DNA from: CAUZFZ01 sp963579025
GTDB lineage: Bacteria > Planctomycetota > Planctomycetia > Planctomycetales > Planctomycetaceae
Direction: 5' to 3'
NCBI GenBank assembly: GCA_963579025.1
Contig: CAUZFZ010000027.1
Span: 1-64,000, forward strand
Length of the DNA: 64,000 bases
This document shows, piece after piece, positions 1 to 8,503 of this stretch; positions within the stretch are counted from its first letter, which is position 1; the number at the start of each line of letters is the position of its first letter. Made by a program: the position numbers and the translations under genes. The notes below the pieces were generated by a model. The model saw only the letters and a list, made by a program, of their open reading frames with translations, was not told the origin of the DNA and searched no databases.

Positions 1-1610
1 CACTCGCGGAACTGCCGAAACTGCGGACGCTCCTGCTGCGGGGACACGGCGTCAACAACGACGCACTGGCTGCCGACCTGCTGAATGTCCCCCAAGTCGA
101 AACGCTGCTGCTGCAGGCTGACTATGGCGACAACCCGGAGCCGTGCATTACGGACGCCGGAGTCACCAGTCTGGCCGCTCATCCCGGTCTGCGAACGGTC
201 TACGTGTCGCAGACGGCTAACCAGGACCACGAGACGCTGCGGCCGGTCCTGGAGACTCAGCTCCCGGGCGTGACGGTGCTGCCGCCCTGGGAACGAGCCG
301 ACCCGAACTGGTATCTCTGCGGGATGATGGTCTTCATGTGTGCCTTTGTCCCGTGCATGATTCAGGTGCAGTCGCAGCTCAACATGCAACTGGCCAGCCT
401 GATACCAGACTTCGTGCGACCACATCTGATCATTCCGGTGATTGTCATGACCGGAGCAGCCGGCGCCTTGATGGCGTGCGTGTGGGTCAACTATCCGTGG
501 GCCTCGTTTGATTTCGTTCTGGGCGCGACCTGCATCCTCATGTACGTCACCTGTGCGTTCTCCCTGCATATTCTTCATGCTGGCGTTCAGCAGTACGGAC
601 AATGCCTGCTGTGGATGACTGTCGCCATTCTGCCCTTGGCCCCGATTCTGTTCCTGTCACCTTACGACGCCCTGAGATGGACCTTCGGTGACCTGCCAGT
701 GCTGAGCGAATACCTCATCGTGATCACCGCTGCCGCACTCGGTCGACTGCGGGTTGTGCTGGAGCAGTATCCGCGTCTGGCCGCCGACGCCGATGTGGCC
801 GCCCCACTCAATCGCCTCGATGGCGGACATGCCCGGCCCGGCAGTCGACGGGAACCACTCCGACGCCTCATGGCCTGGGTCCAGCAGAAGGGCCAGGCAG
901 CCGACTGGCGCTGGTTCGAACGAGGCCTGAAGCGAGGCCGAAGCGAGTCGCTATGGCGACGCGTCCGCTGGCTGCGTCTGGCGAACGGGCCGCTCCGCAA
1001 CTCCGTCGGCGTCGGAGCCGTGCTGACAGCGCCGGTTCTGGGAACGCTCATCTTCGTCAACTGGTTCGTAGACGATCCCCTGCCACCGCTCCAGTTTCAC
1101 CTTTGGACCGCAGCCCTCATTGCACTCGGAATGGGCAGAGCGGTTGTTGGCCGGATCGGCGGAGACTGGGGCAGCCGCTTGAGTCGCCGGTTCGAAAATG
1201 AACTTCTGAGACCGCTCAGCCGCGACCGACTGCGTCATCAACTGCTGCTTGCGATTTCCATCGACACGAGCGTCCTGTATGTCATCGGCCTGCTGCTGTA
1301 CGCGACGTCCGCGATCCTGCTGGGACAGCGTCAACCGGATGCAAAGCTCGCCTTGGACATCCTGCTGCTCGGCAGTACGGCCGGAGTGTCACTGATCACG
1401 ACCGGCTGCTCGTTCGTCCTGAGCCCGGACTGGGGCAAAGGCATCCGCGATGTTCTGAGCCTGACGATCTGGCTTGTCAGTCTTCTGATCGTGGTCGCCA
1501 TCCCCGACGACACAGGAGTTCTCCTCCAGGCCATCGCGATTCACATACTTCTCTGCGTCGTTGGCCTCATGCGAATGCGGCGCTACTGGGAGCGTCTGGA
1601 GGTCGCTTGA
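1..1610 (+). CDS. Leucine-rich-repeat protein with multi-pass membrane C-terminus (5' partial)
   Basis: The reading frame is already open at base 3 and runs to the stop at 1608-1610, so the 5' end lies outside the window; the GTG at 204 is internal. The first 65 or so visible residues (LAELPKLRTLLLRGHG, then VPQVETLLLQADYG, then ITDAGVTSLAAHPGLRTVYV) have the spacing of leucine-rich repeats. After a linker come about nine or ten hydrophobic segments, starting at WYLCGMMVFMCAFVPCMIQV, separated in the middle by a basic cytoplasmic-looking loop (roughly bases 800-1000). I do not recognise the membrane part as a named family. An LRR domain attached to a polytopic membrane domain suggests a surface or sensing role, which is inference. 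Confidence 0.75.
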   Translation, partial: LAELPKLRTLLLRGHGVNNDALAADLLNVPQVETLLLQADYGDNPEPCITDAGVTSLAAHPGLRTVYVSQTANQDHETLRPVLETQLPGVTVLPPWERADPNWYLCGMMVFMCAFVPCMIQVQSQLNMQLASLIPDFVRPHLIIPVIVMTGAAGALMACVWVNYPWASFDFVLGATCILMYVTCAFSLHILHAGVQQYGQCLLWMTVAILPLAPILFLSPYDALRWTFGDLPVLSEYLIVITAAALGRLRVVLEQYPRLAADADVAAPLNRLDGGHARPGSRREPLRRLMAWVQQKGQAADWRWFERGLKRGRSESLWRRVRWLRLANGPLRNSVGVGAVLTAPVLGTLIFVNWFVDDPLPPLQFHLWTAALIALGMGRAVVGRIGGDWGSRLSRRFENELLRPLSRDRLRHQLLLAISIDTSVLYVIGLLLYATSAILLGQRQPDAKLALDILLLGSTAGVSLITTGCSFVLSPDWGKGIRDVLSLTIWLVSLLIVVAIPDDTGVLLQAIAIHILLCVVGLMRMRRYWERLEVA

Positions 1611-2081
1611 CGTCGGAGCACAAGCTGCAGCGTCGAGGAGGCTGTGCGTTGTTCGGCAGGCCGGAACAAGCAAGGCGCGGCCTTCGGGCACAACCCAACT
1701 CGTTCCAACGCTCTGTGTTGGAATGTGCCGCGTCGGACGCTCCGCGTCCCCGGCTTTGAACGCACGGAACGCACGGAACGCAGAGCGTTCCAGATGTGCG
1801 TTCCAACGCAGAGCATTGGAGCGAGTGGCGCGATTTGTCATGCCGTGCATTCATGACTCAATGTCACTGTCGTGATACGGTGCGGGCAGCGCTTGTCCGT
1901 GCGCGTTCGGGTTGCTCCGGTCCAACCGGTCGGACGACTACGGCGACTTTCGAAACGCCCAATTCCTGAGAGCGATCCCTGCTTTGTGCCGCGTTCCACA
2001 ACACAGGCCGCATCCTCGATACAGAAGCGGCGACAGCCTCGCTCGCGTGTGGTGTCCGGACGACGCACAAAGGCCATCTCC
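1611..2081. repeat. Intergenic stretch with clustered imperfect palindromes
   Basis: No convincing gene. Between about 1690 and 1835 the sequence repeats variants of GTTCCAACGC and its complement (CGTTCCAACGCTCTGTGTTGG, later GAGCGTTCC and CGTTCCAACGCAGAGC) together with ACGGAACGC direct repeats, so the transcript could fold into several hairpins. The remainder (1836-2081) reads in frame into the next gene but looks non-coding (Arg/Pro-rich, no start with a ribosome site). Confidence 0.5.
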
Positions 2082-4271
2082 ATGCTGAAGACACTCCATC
2101 GAATCGTACGCGGTATCGGTTTCCTCGCGGCAACATGGATCATCTGCACGTTCGTCACGAGCTTCGCGCTAAGCAGGCTGCGTCCCGTCGAGTGCGGCGA
2201 GCTGACCTGTCACGAACTGCTGACTGGCCCAATTGCGCCGCGGGTGAGTTGTGAGCTGACCGGCTACCACACCGACCAGCAGACGTTTGATCTGTCGATT
2301 CTGCCTGCCGACGCCATGGGGCAGCAGGGGTTCGAATGGTATGTGCCCATCGTGCCTGTCGAGGCGCTGACTCCGGTTGGACTCGCAGACGCGAATGTCC
2401 TTCTGAAGGTTCATGAAAAGCACTTTGAGGCACTCGAATCCGGCACCATCCGCGTGCAGGCACGCTACCCGCAAACTGACCTGGTGCTGCTCACGGGAAG
2501 TGGGGACTCGGCACTGCTGGCACAGCACGAGGAAGACGTGTCGGCGGCCCCGCTCTGGATCCTCGAAGTGGTCGGCGCCAACGAGAAGCTCGCGACGTGG
2601 CATCTGCTGATGCCCTTTGTGATTGCGTTTGCTGCGGCCTGCCTTGCTCTGGCACACTTCGGGCCAGAGCTGCGCCGCACGCGTCCAAAGTGGCTGGTTT
2701 ATGGCGGACTCATCTGCCTCAGTCTGGGGCTGTCGCTCGTCGGCTTCGAATACCGGTTCGATCCGCTCCTGAACGTGCTGCGTCCGGGGACCGGCGCGTT
2801 CCTCGCTGTGTGTGGCCTCACGGTCATGCTGCGCGGCATGAGCGACCGCGCCGTGACCGGCTTCATGTCCGACGAGAAGGAGAGCGTGCAGGCGCTCATC
2901 GATGGCCGCGATGATGCCCGCATCGTCATTCTGCCGGACAGTGTCCGCGCCAAACGGCCGGACGGCAGCACCATCGAAATCCTTGACGAGCAGGTCACCG
3001 GTGTCGTGCTGCGGCAAATGCGGCACGTCAACAAGGAGGGCGAGTTCGAATCGTTCCGGTCCTGGCTGACTCTCCAGTTCGACGCAGGCAGCGGACAACG
3101 CACCATCAAAGTGGAGCACTGGTTCCAGGCGGACCAGTCAGACCCGCTGGATCCGCTGTCCGATCGTCTGGAGATCAGTATTTCCCGCCGCTGGATCGAA
3201 CGCATCAACGCGGGTCAAGAAATCGAAACGCAGGGTTGGATCCTGGGACGTCATGCCCTGCGCCGGGCACGCTTCTGGGGCAGCCGCGAGGTCCGCATCG
3301 ATGAGATCCGCGACATCGTGGACGACGGCATGCAGCTCAAGGTGTATCGCGAACAGGACCCGGATCCGTGCATAACGATGTCACGCGCGAAGTCACACAC
3401 GCATGTCATCAAACGCACGCTTCGGAGTCTGCTCGAACAGCGGGGCCACAGCCAGCAGCCCGTCGAGCATCTCCTCGGTCCGGTTCTATTTCAGCGGAGG
3501 CTGTCGTTGCATACAGCGGTGGGTCCATTGCTCGCCGTCTCTGTCACTGTGCTCATCACACTGTGGCGCGCGGAATTCGACTTGTGGTCGCTGCCCGGAG
3601 CGGCGATCTGCGGCAGCTTCGGTGTGATGCTGACAATTGCCGCCGCATGGACCGCCGGTGGAAGCATGCAGATGCGCAAACACGGCCTGGTCGTCCGGCG
3701 CTGGTGGCGCGACCACTGTTTCCGCTGGAGACAGATCGAATCCATGACCTGGAATCGACAGCGGATCGAATCACACTGCGGTATCGCTGTCGGGGAATCC
3801 CTGTCCGTCCGACTGACCGCGAACGATGACGGCGACAGGCGGCGTGTCTCATTCGACGAACGGTACGTCAAAGACCATCAACTGGAAGACCTGCAGGAAC
3901 GGCTGAGCCAGGCGATCGCCGATCGCATGCAGGATGAACTCCTGGAAGACGGCCATTGCCAGTGGACCCCGCGTCTCCGATTCACGCGCGACGGATTGCA
4001 GAGTCGCTGTGCATTCGGGTTCGGCTCCGGGCAGGTGTACCACTACGGCGACATCGAGGTCGAGCAGTTGTCGAACGGCAGTTTCCGACTGGGGAATCGC
4101 GGCGACCTGTCGCCCTTCGTCCGACTGCCGCAGACCACCGCGAATCTGTATCCGGGCCTGGAACTGCTGCGTCGGCTGATTTCGTCGGCATCGGAGCCGG
4201 CGTCCCTTCAGGAACACGAGACTGTGGGGGCGACTGATTTATCCGCTGCCGGGCTTGCCCCAGTGGTTTAA
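2082..4271 (+). CDS. Large membrane protein of unknown function
   Basis: A 729-residue protein. The start is placed at ATG 2082 (MLKTLHRIVRGIGFLAATWI), which opens with a basic patch and a transmembrane helix; the frame is open 70 codons further upstream, but that extension is Arg-rich and unlike a signal. A periplasmic-looking region follows (residues about 40-170), then three hydrophobic segments (about 175-260), a soluble region with the phrase SISRRWIERINAGQEIETQGWILG, two more hydrophobic segments near residues 480-530 and a soluble C-terminus. The middle fragment around FAAACLALAHFGPE resembles planctomycete proteins of unknown function; no catalytic motif was recognised. The last codons and the stop fall inside a dispersed repeat (4246-4308), so the native C-terminus may have been replaced. 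Confidence 0.8.
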   Translation: MLKTLHRIVRGIGFLAATWIICTFVTSFALSRLRPVECGELTCHELLTGPIAPRVSCELTGYHTDQQTFDLSILPADAMGQQGFEWYVPIVPVEALTPVGLADANVLLKVHEKHFEALESGTIRVQARYPQTDLVLLTGSGDSALLAQHEEDVSAAPLWILEVVGANEKLATWHLLMPFVIAFAAACLALAHFGPELRRTRPKWLVYGGLICLSLGLSLVGFEYRFDPLLNVLRPGTGAFLAVCGLTVMLRGMSDRAVTGFMSDEKESVQALIDGRDDARIVILPDSVRAKRPDGSTIEILDEQVTGVVLRQMRHVNKEGEFESFRSWLTLQFDAGSGQRTIKVEHWFQADQSDPLDPLSDRLEISISRRWIERINAGQEIETQGWILGRHALRRARFWGSREVRIDEIRDIVDDGMQLKVYREQDPDPCITMSRAKSHTHVIKRTLRSLLEQRGHSQQPVEHLLGPVLFQRRLSLHTAVGPLLAVSVTVLITLWRAEFDLWSLPGAAICGSFGVMLTIAAAWTAGGSMQMRKHGLVVRRWWRDHCFRWRQIESMTWNRQRIESHCGIAVGESLSVRLTANDDGDRRRVSFDERYVKDHQLEDLQERLSQAIADRMQDELLEDGHCQWTPRLRFTRDGLQSRCAFGFGSGQVYHYGDIEVEQLSNGSFRLGNRGDLSPFVRLPQTTANLYPGLELLRRLISSASEPASLQEHETVGATDLSAAGLAPVV

Positions 4272-4308
4272 CGGCTTCTGCGCTACTCGTTTCAGAACAT
4301 GTTCGGCG
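4246..4308 (-). repeat. Dispersed ~62 bp element, copy 1 (covers the stop codon of the preceding gene)
   Basis: Read on the minus strand, this segment matches 9859-9919 on the plus strand along its whole length: shared blocks include GCAGAAG, then AAACYACTGGGGCAAGCCCGG. The similarity starts at CGAAC/CGAAT and ends at GGCGG/AGCGG, with scattered substitutions. The copy overlaps the last nine codons of the upstream gene and supplies its TAA stop. Confidence 0.7.
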
Positions 4309-4333
4309 TGGTGCAAAAGCCCTGGCTGCCTCC

Positions 4334-4489
4334 GTTGGAGTTCCGCCTTCAGGCGGCTCAGAGGCCGGCTTTGCCGGCCGTCATCCCATGCAAACCGCCT
4401 GAAGGCGGGACTTCAACGCCTCGGACTCAATAAATCACAGCCTCGTGAGGCGGAGCCTCACGGTCAGTGCGTTTCAGGGCAGAGCCCTG
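4334..4489. repeat. Nested palindromes in the 4272-4610 gap
   Basis: This 339-base gap has no gene. 4334-4417 can form a cruciform: GTTGGAGTTCCGCCTTCAGG pairs with the complement of 4395-4417 (20 of 23 bases), and its loop contains the perfect hairpin GGCCGGCTTTGCCGGCC at 4363-4379. Two further perfect hairpins follow: CGTGAGGC-GGA-GCCTCACG (4444-4462) and CAGGGC-AGA-GCCCTG (4475-4489). These look like REP-type intergenic elements rather than terminators, since no T-tract follows. Confidence 0.65.
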
Positions 4490-4610
4490 GAACGAGTCAC
4501 TGATCCGTGTGAGTTACGCTCGCGGCTTGTAACCTTAAACTGCTGGGTGATCCCGTTTCTGTTGTGGAAGCGGGTCGCAGTCTGGGACCTGGCAGAGCGT
4601 GAGGTGACGT

Positions 4611-6374
4611 GTGCGGTGTATTGCTTTGGCTTCGAGCTTTCTGTTCGTCGCGAGTCTAACTGCTGTTGGGCAGGACAGTATGGACTCGCAATTCACGCAG
4701 CTTTCGAAACGCTTCATTGGCGAGTTCACACGGCTGTCGCCTGTCAGTTCCACTGAGCTGGGTGATCACCGCTTTGATTCCCAGCTTGATCAGGTCAGTG
4801 TCGAACAACGGAATGTTGAGGCAGAATTCTACCGGCGGTATCTGGCCGAACTCGGGAAGTTCGATCGCGATTTGCTGTCGCGTCAGGCACAGGTCGATCA
4901 CGCGCTACTTGAGCACGCATTGAACAAGTGGCTTTGGAATCTGGGGACGCTCGAAGAGTGGGCCTGGAACCCGCTTGTTTACACACGGCTCGTCGGTGGC
5001 TCGATTTACGGGCTGATGGCTCGCGAGTTTGCTCCGCTGCAGCAGCGACTTGGTTGTGCGGCTGATCGCCTTGAGCAGTTTCCGCGGCTGCTGAAACAGG
5101 TCCGCCAGACGCTCGTCCCAAAGCGCGTTCCGCCCGTTCATGCACAGACCACGGCGAAACAGAATCCTGGTGTGCTGCGGATCATTGACCATATGGTCGA
5201 GCCGCATCTGGCATCGCTGCCCACCGAGTTGAAGCAGCGACTCACACGGTCCATCGAAGTGGCACGGAAGGCGGTCTCCGAACATCAGGAATGGATCGAG
5301 TCGACACTCGTCCCGCAGGCGGCTGGCAACTTTCGAATCGGACCAAAACTCTACGATCAGAAACTACAGTTCACGCTGCATAGCCCGATGTCGCGAGATC
5401 AGATTCGTGCCCGGGCAGACAGCGAGCTGCGACGCGTCCGACTGGAGATGTACGAGATTTCGAAAGGCGTCTACTTAAAGGAGTACCCCCTCACTGAGTT
5501 TCCGGCTGATCCAACGTCTGCCTACCGTCAGGCCATAATCCGGGCGTGTCTGGAACTCGCATACGCGGACGTCCCGCCGCGTGATGGCATCGTCGAAGCC
5601 GCGAAACGCTCGCTGAAGACGACAACCGACTTCGTGCGAGATCACGAACTGATCACCGTGCCGGATGATCCTCTTGAGATCATCCTGATGCCGGAGTTTC
5701 AGCGCGGCGTCTCGGCAGCCTATTGCGATTCACCGGGAGCACTCGATGTCGGGCAGAAGACGTTTTACGCAGTGGCTCCACTGCCGATTGACTGGACCGA
5801 CCGCCAGGTGAATTCGTTCCTGCGGGAATACAACACGAGATCACTTCACAACCTGACGATTCACGAAGCCATGCCCGGGCACTTCACTCAGCTTGCGCGA
5901 GCAAATCGGTTTCCCAGTCAACTGCGAGCGGTGCTGCAATCGGGCGTCTTTGTCGAAGGATGGGCGTGTTACACCGAGCAGGTCATGGTTGACGCCGGAT
6001 TCATGGACAACGACCTGCTCATGCGGCTCATCATGCTGAAGTGGTATCTGCGTTCGATCGTGAACTCGCAGATTGATCAGGCGATTCACGTCGACGGAAT
6101 CAGCCGGGACGAAGCCATGCGGATGATGGTCGAGGACGGATTCCAGGAAGAACGCGAAGCCGCCGGGAAATGGGTGCGGGCTCAACTGACGTCGGTGCAA
6201 CTTTCGACGTATTTCGTGGGGCTGCAGGAGCACCTCGACATGCGCCGCGCCGCCGAGGCCGAATGGGGCGGCAAATTCACACTCAAGGGTTACCACGACG
6301 CAGTCACCGAGCACGGATCGCCACCAATTCGATTCGTGCAGGCCCTGATCCTGAATCAGGAGATTCCCCGCTGA
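4611..6374 (+). CDS. DUF885 family metallopeptidase-like protein, secreted
   Basis: A 587-residue protein starting at GTG 4611 with GAGG nine bases upstream. It opens with a signal peptide (CIALASSFLFVASLTAVGQ). The body matches the DUF885 family in length and motifs: a helical N-terminal half, then NLTIHEAMPGHFTQLA, the HExxPGH motif typical of the family, and EGWACYTEQVM, which carries the third zinc-ligand glutamate region. Members are presumed zinc peptidases (gluzincin-like fold); substrates are unknown. The protein is complete, including the conserved C-terminal region with PIRFVQALIL. It is likely periplasmic or membrane-exported and is transcribed alone, with 98 bases before the next gene. 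Confidence 0.88.
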   Translation: MRCIALASSFLFVASLTAVGQDSMDSQFTQLSKRFIGEFTRLSPVSSTELGDHRFDSQLDQVSVEQRNVEAEFYRRYLAELGKFDRDLLSRQAQVDHALLEHALNKWLWNLGTLEEWAWNPLVYTRLVGGSIYGLMAREFAPLQQRLGCAADRLEQFPRLLKQVRQTLVPKRVPPVHAQTTAKQNPGVLRIIDHMVEPHLASLPTELKQRLTRSIEVARKAVSEHQEWIESTLVPQAAGNFRIGPKLYDQKLQFTLHSPMSRDQIRARADSELRRVRLEMYEISKGVYLKEYPLTEFPADPTSAYRQAIIRACLELAYADVPPRDGIVEAAKRSLKTTTDFVRDHELITVPDDPLEIILMPEFQRGVSAAYCDSPGALDVGQKTFYAVAPLPIDWTDRQVNSFLREYNTRSLHNLTIHEAMPGHFTQLARANRFPSQLRAVLQSGVFVEGWACYTEQVMVDAGFMDNDLLMRLIMLKWYLRSIVNSQIDQAIHVDGISRDEAMRMMVEDGFQEEREAAGKWVRAQLTSVQLSTYFVGLQEHLDMRRAAEAEWGGKFTLKGYHDAVTEHGSPPIRFVQALILNQEIPR

Positions 6375-6472
6375 CGACGACCGCGTGGCGGCTCCGGGAT
6401 ACAATGCACAATGAGTAGTATCCTGCTAAGCAGCTTGATTTTTACTTTGGAATTGAAATTCTGAGGTCTGAC

Positions 6473-7246
6473 ATGAGACGCATCCGTGCTCAAATAATCG
6501 CAGCGTGCCTCGCTTTCGCCGCCGCCGTGCAACCGAATCCAGTTGGCGCGCAGGAAGCTGTACGACTTGAGGACCGAGCGAAGATTGAGCTGACCGACAC
6601 CAAGGGCTTTCTCAACTTGAACGGCGTCTGGACGGTCGAGATGTGGGTGCGCCCACTCGGAGAAAAGACCGGAGAAGTGGCGCTCATGGGCGATGACTGT
6701 TGGAAGGGGATGAGTGCCGAACTTTCTCCGGCAGGCGCGCAAGGGTGGACGCTACGGTTGAACGCCGTACGAAACGTTAATCAACGCACTCTTGACCTCA
6801 CGATGGCCGGATCGAGTCCGGGCAAACGGAAACCACGGTGGATCCGGTTGGTTTCACAGCCGCTGACGATGCCAGAAAAGCCAGTCTGGAATCACATCGC
6901 CATTGTCAAACAAGTTGGCATCATCACAGTGTTCCTGAACGGCGACCCGTTGATGGCGCAGTCCGTGGCCGGGCTGCGGTTCCATCCGGCACCCACAAAT
7001 CTGTTTCTGGGAATCCGCCGACACACAGTGCCCACGCGTTCCAGCAACGCAGACTATGGTGCGCTACGCATTACCGACCGGGTGCGGTATACGCGGAAGT
7101 TCAAGCCGCAGAAGGTCTTCCAGAAGGACGGTCGTACGGTCCTGCTGCTGGACTTCAATGTCGGGCAGGGAGGGGTCGTGCCCGATACCGGCGGCGGTGG
7201 ACATCACGGGCTGATTGATGGTGGTGAGTGGCTTGATGATGCCTGA
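6473..7246 (+). CDS. Secreted LamG/concanavalin A-like domain protein
   Basis: A 257-residue protein with an N-terminal signal peptide (MRRIRAQIIAACLAFAAAVQ, cut after VGAQ). The rest fits a LamG/ConA-like lectin or glucanase jelly-roll: LNGVWTVEMWVRPLGEKTGE early, PVWNHIAIVKQVGIITVFLN in the middle (the usual 'WHHVAvvrdg...vylNG' strand pair) and a C-terminal strand YGALRITDRVRYTRKF. No catalytic residues are evident, so it is probably a carbohydrate- or protein-binding module that acts outside the cytoplasmic membrane. It ends 38 bases before the flavin transferase gene. Confidence 0.78.
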   Translation: MRRIRAQIIAACLAFAAAVQPNPVGAQEAVRLEDRAKIELTDTKGFLNLNGVWTVEMWVRPLGEKTGEVALMGDDCWKGMSAELSPAGAQGWTLRLNAVRNVNQRTLDLTMAGSSPGKRKPRWIRLVSQPLTMPEKPVWNHIAIVKQVGIITVFLNGDPLMAQSVAGLRFHPAPTNLFLGIRRHTVPTRSSNADYGALRITDRVRYTRKFKPQKVFQKDGRTVLLLDFNVGQGGVVPDTGGGGHHGLIDGGEWLDDA

Positions 7247-7284
7247 CCTCCCTTGCACACCGTCCGTTGAGCCGGAGAGCCTCG

Positions 7285-8376
7285 TTGAGTTCTGCCGATC
7301 CATCCGACCGCAGAGAGTTTCTGACTGGTCGGGCATTGCGCCCTGAGGTCACGCAGACCGAAACTTCGGGCGCGCTCACGACGCCCGACGCAGGTCCAAC
7401 CGTCAGGCTCGCAACCCGAGCAATGGCGTGCGAGTTTCAGGTGATGCTCAATCCTGGAGCCAACAGCACGCTGCAAACATGGCAGGCGTCCGATGCGCTC
7501 GAACTGGTCCATTCGCTGGAAGACCAGATGACGGTCTATCGCGAGCACAGCGAACTGCTGGACATCAATCGCAACGCCGCTCAATCTCCGATCGTCGTCG
7601 AAGAGCGGCTCTTCGGTTTGCTGCAACAGGCCTGCGACATCTGCACGTTAACTTCGGGTGCCTACGACCCCACCTCGCAGCCACTGGTCAGCCTGTGGCG
7701 ACGGTGCCGCGAGGATGCCCGTGTTCCGACCGATGATGAAGTCGCCGCGGCCCTGGCCCTGACGGGAATCGGACACGTCGCTTTGGATGCGACGGCGGGG
7801 AGCGTTCGATTCGACCGTCCTGGCGTCGAACTGAATCTCAACGGGATCGGCAAAGGGTATGCGCTCGATCGGGCGGCCGAAGTGCTGATCGACAAAGAGA
7901 TTTCCGAGTGGCTGCTGCATGGCGGACGCAGCAGCGTCCTGGCTCGTGGGGATCACAACGGACTCGGCGGGTGGCCCGTTGGGATTGGGAATCCGCTGTT
8001 TCGTGAGACTCGACTGGCCACCTTGCTGCTCAAAGACCAGGCGATGGGGACGAGCGGATCCGGAACGCAGTTCTTTCGCGTCGAGGGACGTCGGTTTGGG
8101 CACATCCTCGATCCACGCACCGGCTGGCCCGCCGAGGACATGCTGTCTGTAACCGTGCTGGCTCCCAGCGCCGCCCAGGCGGATGCACTGGCGACGGCGT
8201 TTTTCGTGCTGGGGGTCGAAAAAGCTCAAAAGTGTTGTGATACTCTGGATGGTGTCGGTGCGATTCTGATCCCTAAACCCCAGCGTGGCCGGCACCTGCG
8301 ACCGGTTGTTGCCGGGATTCCGGACGAACAGATCTTCTGGGATACGGAACAGGCCCGCCCTGACGCCGGTGATTAG
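7285..8376 (+). CDS. FAD:protein FMN transferase (ApbE family)
   Basis: A 363-residue ApbE-type enzyme, which attaches FMN covalently to Thr/Ser of target flavoproteins using FAD and Mg2+. Family features in order: RAMACEFQVML (N-terminal core), LEDQMTVYREHSELLDIN, TSGAYDPTSQPLVSLWR, ELNLNGIGKGYALDRAAEVL, GGRSSVLARG, and GTSGSGTQFFRVEGRRFGHI with the metal-site DPRTGWPAE. The start is set at TTG 7285 because GGAGAG lies five bases upstream; an in-frame TTG at 7267 has no such site. The N-terminus has DRREFLTGRAL, which resembles a twin-arginine motif but is not followed by a hydrophobic stretch. No obvious target flavoprotein (for example an Rnf or Nqr subunit) is next to it. Confidence 0.88.
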   Translation: MSSADPSDRREFLTGRALRPEVTQTETSGALTTPDAGPTVRLATRAMACEFQVMLNPGANSTLQTWQASDALELVHSLEDQMTVYREHSELLDINRNAAQSPIVVEERLFGLLQQACDICTLTSGAYDPTSQPLVSLWRRCREDARVPTDDEVAAALALTGIGHVALDATAGSVRFDRPGVELNLNGIGKGYALDRAAEVLIDKEISEWLLHGGRSSVLARGDHNGLGGWPVGIGNPLFRETRLATLLLKDQAMGTSGSGTQFFRVEGRRFGHILDPRTGWPAEDMLSVTVLAPSAAQADALATAFFVLGVEKAQKCCDTLDGVGAILIPKPQRGRHLRPVVAGIPDEQIFWDTEQARPDAGD

Positions 8377-8378
8377 AC

Positions 8379-8402
8379 GAGGCGTCCGTCCAACGGCGCC
8401 TC
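8379..8402 (+). terminator. Strong hairpin after the ApbE gene
   Basis: GAGGCG-T-CCGT-CCA-ACGG-CGCCTC gives a ten-pair stem with one bulge, three bases after the stop codon. No T-tract follows, so it may act as a processing or stability element, or in a factor-dependent terminator. Confidence 0.4.
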
Positions 8403-8503
8403 CCTACCACTGTCCACTCCGTGCCGACTGCAGACGCCAGTCTGTCCCACCCGGCAATTCACGTTTCAACCGCCCCTCCCTGATCACATTCTGAGTATTC
8501 CCG

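Noticed and set aside
2169..3119. 316-codon antisense ORF
   Set aside because: Lies wholly opposite the 729-residue membrane protein gene, has no domain-like pattern, and is explained by high GC third positions of the real gene.
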